From contig CAAEVK010000010.1 of the NCBI GenBank assembly GCA_900759475.1, forward strand, positions 1-26,876: a DNA stretch of 26,876 nt, in the 5' to 3' direction. The notes under the pieces were generated by a model, which made no database searches, had not been told where the DNA came from, and saw only the letters and a program-made list of their open reading frames with translations. Of this stretch, positions 24,555 to 26,876 are shown piece by piece. The DNA comes from Clostridia bacterium (lineage in GTDB: Bacteria > Bacillota > Clostridia > TANB77 > CAG-508). The position numbers and the translations under genes were made by a program. The stretch's first letter is position 1, and each line of letters starts with the position of its first letter.

Positions 24555-24812
24555 CTATTCAATTTTCAATGTACTATAATAGAAAATAATTATTTGCACG
24601 TGCCATTTTCTATATATTGATAATCTTTTATTCTTATCTATTTTACTTGCTAAAAGAATATTTTTTAGCATTTCATACATACTTGTCTTTACTTCTGTTC
24701 CTATACTAAATTTTTCTGTTCTTGGAAGTTTAAGTAATATTGTAAGCATATATTCAATATATTTTTCTATTTTCACTATTATTACAAATCTGTTATCTTT
24801 GCTTTTCTCCAT
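24555..24812 (-). pseudogene. Truncated Avd-like four-helix-bundle protein (DGR accessory)
   Basis: Residues about 12-68 (YIEYMLTILLKLPRTEKFSIG, then EMLKNILLASKIDKNKRLSIYRK) resemble Avd proteins, the small basic four-helix-bundle partners of DGR reverse transcriptases. Family members run to about 110-125 residues. Here homology ends after YRK and a 16-residue unrelated tail follows before the stop, so the third and fourth helices are missing. AGGAG precedes the ATG. It lies directly downstream of the candidate variable-protein gene, as avd does in canonical DGR cassettes. No reverse transcriptase follows in this window. Confidence 0.6.
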
Positions 24813-24839
24813 CTTTATATCAACTCCTATTAAAAAATA

Positions 24840-24883
24840 TATAAAAAAAGAAGGAGGAACTCTGAAATTTCAAAGTTCTCTCC
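24840..24883 (-). terminator. Hairpin/terminator after the variable-protein gene
   Basis: GGAG-GAACT-TGAAATTTCA-AGTTC-CTCC (24853-24883, small mismatches) forms a long stem, followed on the minus strand by a T-run. It acts as a terminator. A hairpin shortly after the variable repeat is also a known feature of DGR target sites. Confidence 0.7.
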
Positions 24884-24930
24884 CTCTGTCTGTGCTTGGA
24901 TACAATTAAAGAATTTTACAGTGGTCAGTG

Positions 24931-25060
24931 CTACTTAATATAAAGCGTGGCACGAAAACCAGTGTCGTTATAGCAGTTAAGAGGTCTGCCGTAACGGCGA
25001 TAGGCGACAGGACAATTGTTTCCATTACTGTAGTAATAGCCACCGCGAATAACACGATAC
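24931..25060 (-). repeat. Candidate DGR variable repeat (VR) at the 3' end of the target gene
   Basis: The region encoding RGGYYYSNGNNC through TGFRATLYIK matches the position and form of DGR variable regions: scattered Tyr, Asn, Ser, Asp and Arg codons in an otherwise conserved lectin-fold frame ending GFR. Codons such as TAT, TAC, AAC and AGT would derive from AAC-type codons in a template. No matching template repeat is in the window, so this is inference from family knowledge. Confidence 0.5.
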
Positions 25061-25836
25061 GAACTTTCGTTCTGTTCTTGTGTCCATTCATCCACATTTC
25101 CTGCAAAGTCGTAGATGTTATTAGCACACCATTTTTCTCTGCTTCCTGTTTCAACTACTTTCATTGGAGAATTCTCTATATTCCAATAATTGCCCCATTT
25201 AGTAGAGTTCTTTTCAATTTCAGCAAGAGTTTTAACTTCCGTTTTGATAAACCATTCCAATACCGAATCATATTCTGCACCAAAAGTCAGATGACTTTTA
25301 ACTGCTTCATTGTCTTCGATAGTGGATGCAACCTTCTTGGCATCATCAAAATTGATGTTTACCCACGGCATAACGCCTTTTACCGACTGTGGTTTTCCTT
25401 CTGAATTTTTGGAAATGTTATAACGAGAAATATAAAATCCCTCATATTTCTTAACACTTTCAAGTTGTTCAAGCAGTTCATCATTTAAAGCTTCATTGAA
25501 TTCATCATCCGAAAATTCATCGTTCATGTAATTTCGTCTGCCGAATTTCTCCGAAAAATGTTCTCCATCAAGTGTTCCATTAGAGTCGAGACTTCCAACA
25601 GGAATCCATACAAACTGGCTTCCATCAGAACATCTTTCAATTACAAATCCATTGTTCCATTCTCCACAGACATGCTTATATCCTTCTGGAATTGGAGGAT
25701 TTACATAGTTTGTAGAGTAGACATTGGCTGTAGCAATGTTCAGAGCTCTGATAATTAACTCTCCGCTTGTTCCCTCTGAGACTTCAAAGGTTATACCCTT
25801 TTCTGCCTCAAGCACAAATTTTTCATACCGTTTCAT
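24931..25836 (-). CDS. Formylglycine-generating-enzyme-fold protein, candidate DGR target
   Basis: Protein of 301 residues with a C-terminal FGE-sulfatase (C-type-lectin-like) domain: FVWIPVGS, GFYISRYNIS, WCANNIYDFAGNVDEWTQE, RVIRGGYYYS and the ending GFRATLYIK. This is the commonest scaffold of DGR variable proteins. No signal peptide is visible. AAGGAGG lies eight bases before the ATG. Arginine codons include CGT, CGC and CGA, and base composition is clearly GC-richer than its neighbours, indicating recent transfer. Codon 3 is an in-frame CGG that must be read as arginine for this frame; applying the +1 shift seen elsewhere would end the protein after 14 residues. It is a clear exception to the host pattern. 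Confidence 0.82.
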   Translation of the reverse strand: MKRYEKFVLEAEKGITFEVSEGTSGELIIRALNIATANVYSTNYVNPPIPEGYKHVCGEWNNGFVIERCSDGSQFVWIPVGSLDSNGTLDGEHFSEKFGRRNYMNDEFSDDEFNEALNDELLEQLESVKKYEGFYISRYNISKNSEGKPQSVKGVMPWVNINFDDAKKVASTIEDNEAVKSHLTFGAEYDSVLEWFIKTEVKTLAEIEKNSTKWGNYWNIENSPMKVVETGSREKWCANNIYDFAGNVDEWTQEQNESSYRVIRGGYYYSNGNNCPVAYRRYGRPLNCYNDTGFRATLYIK

Positions 25837-25899
25837 AGTTTATACCTCCTTAAGTGATAATTTTATAACGGTTTCAACATGGCTATTGCCATTATGTTA

Positions 25900-25928
25900 A
25901 TAATACCACATTTTCTTGCATTTTGCAA
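25900..25928 (-). promoter_or_regulatory. Sigma-A promoter for the FGE-fold gene
   Basis: On the minus strand TTGCAA (25923-25928), a 17-base spacer and TATTAT (25900-25905) precede the gene. A small TGGC AATA GCCA hairpin lies in the leader between promoter and ribosome binding site. Confidence 0.65.
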
Positions 25929-26036
25929 ATTTTGTAAACTTTGAATTTATTTAATTATATAATTTTAATTGTACTATTTCTTTTTATTGAATTTATGTCT
26001 TATAAATTCACCAATCCCCCATAAATTTGTTTGCTC

Positions 26037-26802
26037 TTATATTTCCAAATCCCATTCTTTTTCTCTTTCTTCTTTTTTTAGTTGTTTCTCTGGATCAATA
26101 TACATATTAGTTTCTTTTTCAAATTTTCTAACTAATTCTTTAGATTCTCCAATACCAAATTTTTGACAAATCCAATCTATAAATTTTTCTACTGTCTCAT
26201 AAAACTTATCTACCACCCTATGCAAATAATTATTTTCTTTTTCTAAACCTTTAATCTTGCTTTTATATTTCCATTCTATATTAAATTCTTTTTCCTTATA
26301 TTCTGTTTTAATACTCTCTACTTGCTTATGCATTTCTTCATTATCAGCTATTATCAAATCTCTTTCTTTTTGATATTTTTCCGCTTCTTCTATAATTTTT
26401 GCTTGTCTTGATAATTCTCTATGCAAGTCTATATTATCTTTATACAAACTTTGAATTACATCGTCTTTTGGTTTTATAATTTCTTCTAAAATCTTATCAT
26501 CTCTTTTCTTTGATAATCTGTTAATGTTAATATCAGTAATGTCTGGAACATCTGGTAATTCTAATTTCATATTTTTTAAAACTTCTTTTGTTTGTTTAAA
26601 ATTAGTTATTTTTTTATATTCTTCAACAGAATAATGTTGTCTATTAGTTTCTTCTTTTGGGACCCCTCTTTGTAAGTCAAATCCATTTTTCACCATATAT
26701 TTATAAAAAGTATCTTGTAATTGTCTATAACTATCTTTTGCTTTCCAAAATTCGCTACAGGCCAGTTTATCAATAGGATTTCCTTTTTTATCAGTAGTGG
26801 AT
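26037..26802 (-). pseudogene. MobV-family relaxase (Pre/Mob), C-terminal part, interrupted by IS3-type element
   Basis: The open frame begins at the edge of an IS (26802) with TTDKKGNPIDKLACSEFW and continues DSYRQLQDTFYKYMVKNGFDLQRG, matching the end of the MobV relaxase domain. About 180 residues of charged coiled coil follow, ending WICQKFGIG, as in Mob proteins of small plasmids and mobilizable transposons. MobV proteins nick the transfer origin and pilot single-strand transfer using a helper conjugation apparatus. The N-terminal catalytic part is absent here and should lie beyond the insertion. An ATG at 26696 could start a fragment but has no good ribosome binding site. Confidence 0.78.
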
Positions 26803-26876
26803 TGTCAACCCTTTTTTAGACAATTTTTATAAGGACACTTTTTTATATTCAATTGGTGTTAAATAATTTAGAGAAC
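26803..26876 (-). mobile_element. IS3-family insertion sequence, right end
   Basis: A terminal sequence starting TGTCAACCCTTTTTTAGACA is followed by the 3' end of an OrfB-type transposase. The MobV frame stops exactly here, so the IS has inserted into mob. The rest lies beyond the window. Confidence 0.75.
26827..26876 (-). CDS. IS3-family transposase OrfB, last residues (partial)
   Basis: The frame encodes SLNYLTPIEYKKVSL then TAA. The LTPxEY signature is the usual C-terminal end of IS3/IS150-type integrase-domain transposases. Only the last 15 or so codons are in the window. Confidence 0.75.
   Translation of the reverse strand, partial: SLNYLTPIEYKKVSL

Larger units (their letters stand above)
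22465..26876 (-). mobile_element. Mobilizable element (serine recombinase + MobV), left end; right end beyond the window
   Basis: A large serine recombinase lies at one end, directly against an interrupted chromosomal gene. A small TnpW-like ORF, DGR-related cargo and a MobV relaxase follow, all on the minus strand. This arrangement recalls Tn4451-type mobilizable transposons, which pair a large serine recombinase with a Mob/Pre relaxase. The left boundary lies between 22465 and 22482. The element continues past 26876, where an IS3-family insertion interrupts mob. GC content rises in the cargo region 24931-25836, unlike the recombinase. Confidence 0.75.

Noticed and set aside
24928..25404. 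Plus-strand 158-codon ORF over the FGE-fold gene
   Set aside because: It lies antisense to a recognisable protein domain and has no family features.
1..26876. CRISPR array, rRNA or tRNA genes
   Set aside because: I found no regularly spaced direct repeats and no cloverleaf or rRNA segments. In particular, no tRNA that could explain CGG decoding lies in this window.

Overview
The window comes from a very AT-rich, anaerobic, probably spore-forming gut-type member of the Clostridia. The evidence is low-GC coding with Bacillota-style GGAGG ribosome binding sites, rubredoxin and ferredoxin proteins, YlbJ and RicT homologues, a WalRK system, and a cohesin/dockerin pair. I cannot place the genus.

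Main result. Seven genes look frameshifted: a TrmH-family methyltransferase, mfd, ylbJ, walK, a dockerin protein, a cohesin protein and a serine recombinase. Together they hold 13 frame breaks. Every break lies exactly at an in-frame CGG codon, and every break is repaired the same way: skip the C and read the following GGA or GGT as glycine, often a family-conserved glycine. All seven proteins then become full length. I found no host-type gene in which an in-frame CGG is read as arginine, whereas about 34 out-of-frame CGG trinucleotides in the same genes carry no indel. A sequencer cannot sense reading frame, so this points to translation: CGG acting as a +1 frameshift codon, or CGGN as a four-base glycine codon. 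The only in-frame CGG without a break is codon 3 of a GC-richer, apparently foreign cargo gene.

Layout. 1-437: AT-rich intergenic DNA. 438-5293 (minus): histidine kinase, response regulator, L,D-transpeptidase, a 2,4-diaminopentanoate dehydrogenase-like oxidoreductase and a flavin reductase-rubredoxin. 5412-5942 (plus): DUF4364 protein. 5991-7245: TrmH-family gene between inverted palindromic repeats. 7237-12033 (minus): mfd and a UDP-sugar pyrophosphorylase. 12224-13682 (plus): a small Cys-rich protein and ylbJ. 13764-18802 (minus): walR, walK, lepB, holB, ricT and a ferredoxin. 19064-21920 (plus): a WalR-type box, then a Cys/His-repeat dockerin protein and a cohesin surface anchor.

21973-26876: the 3' part of a GH94 gene, cut by a mobilizable element. 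The element carries a large serine recombinase, a TnpW-like small protein, a structured segment, a truncated Avd, a formylglycine-enzyme-fold protein with a diversity-generating-retroelement (DGR) type variable end, and a MobV relaxase that is itself cut by an IS3-family element at the window edge. No reverse transcriptase or template repeat is visible. The recombinase itself contains a CGG site, so the element appears adapted to this host's decoding.
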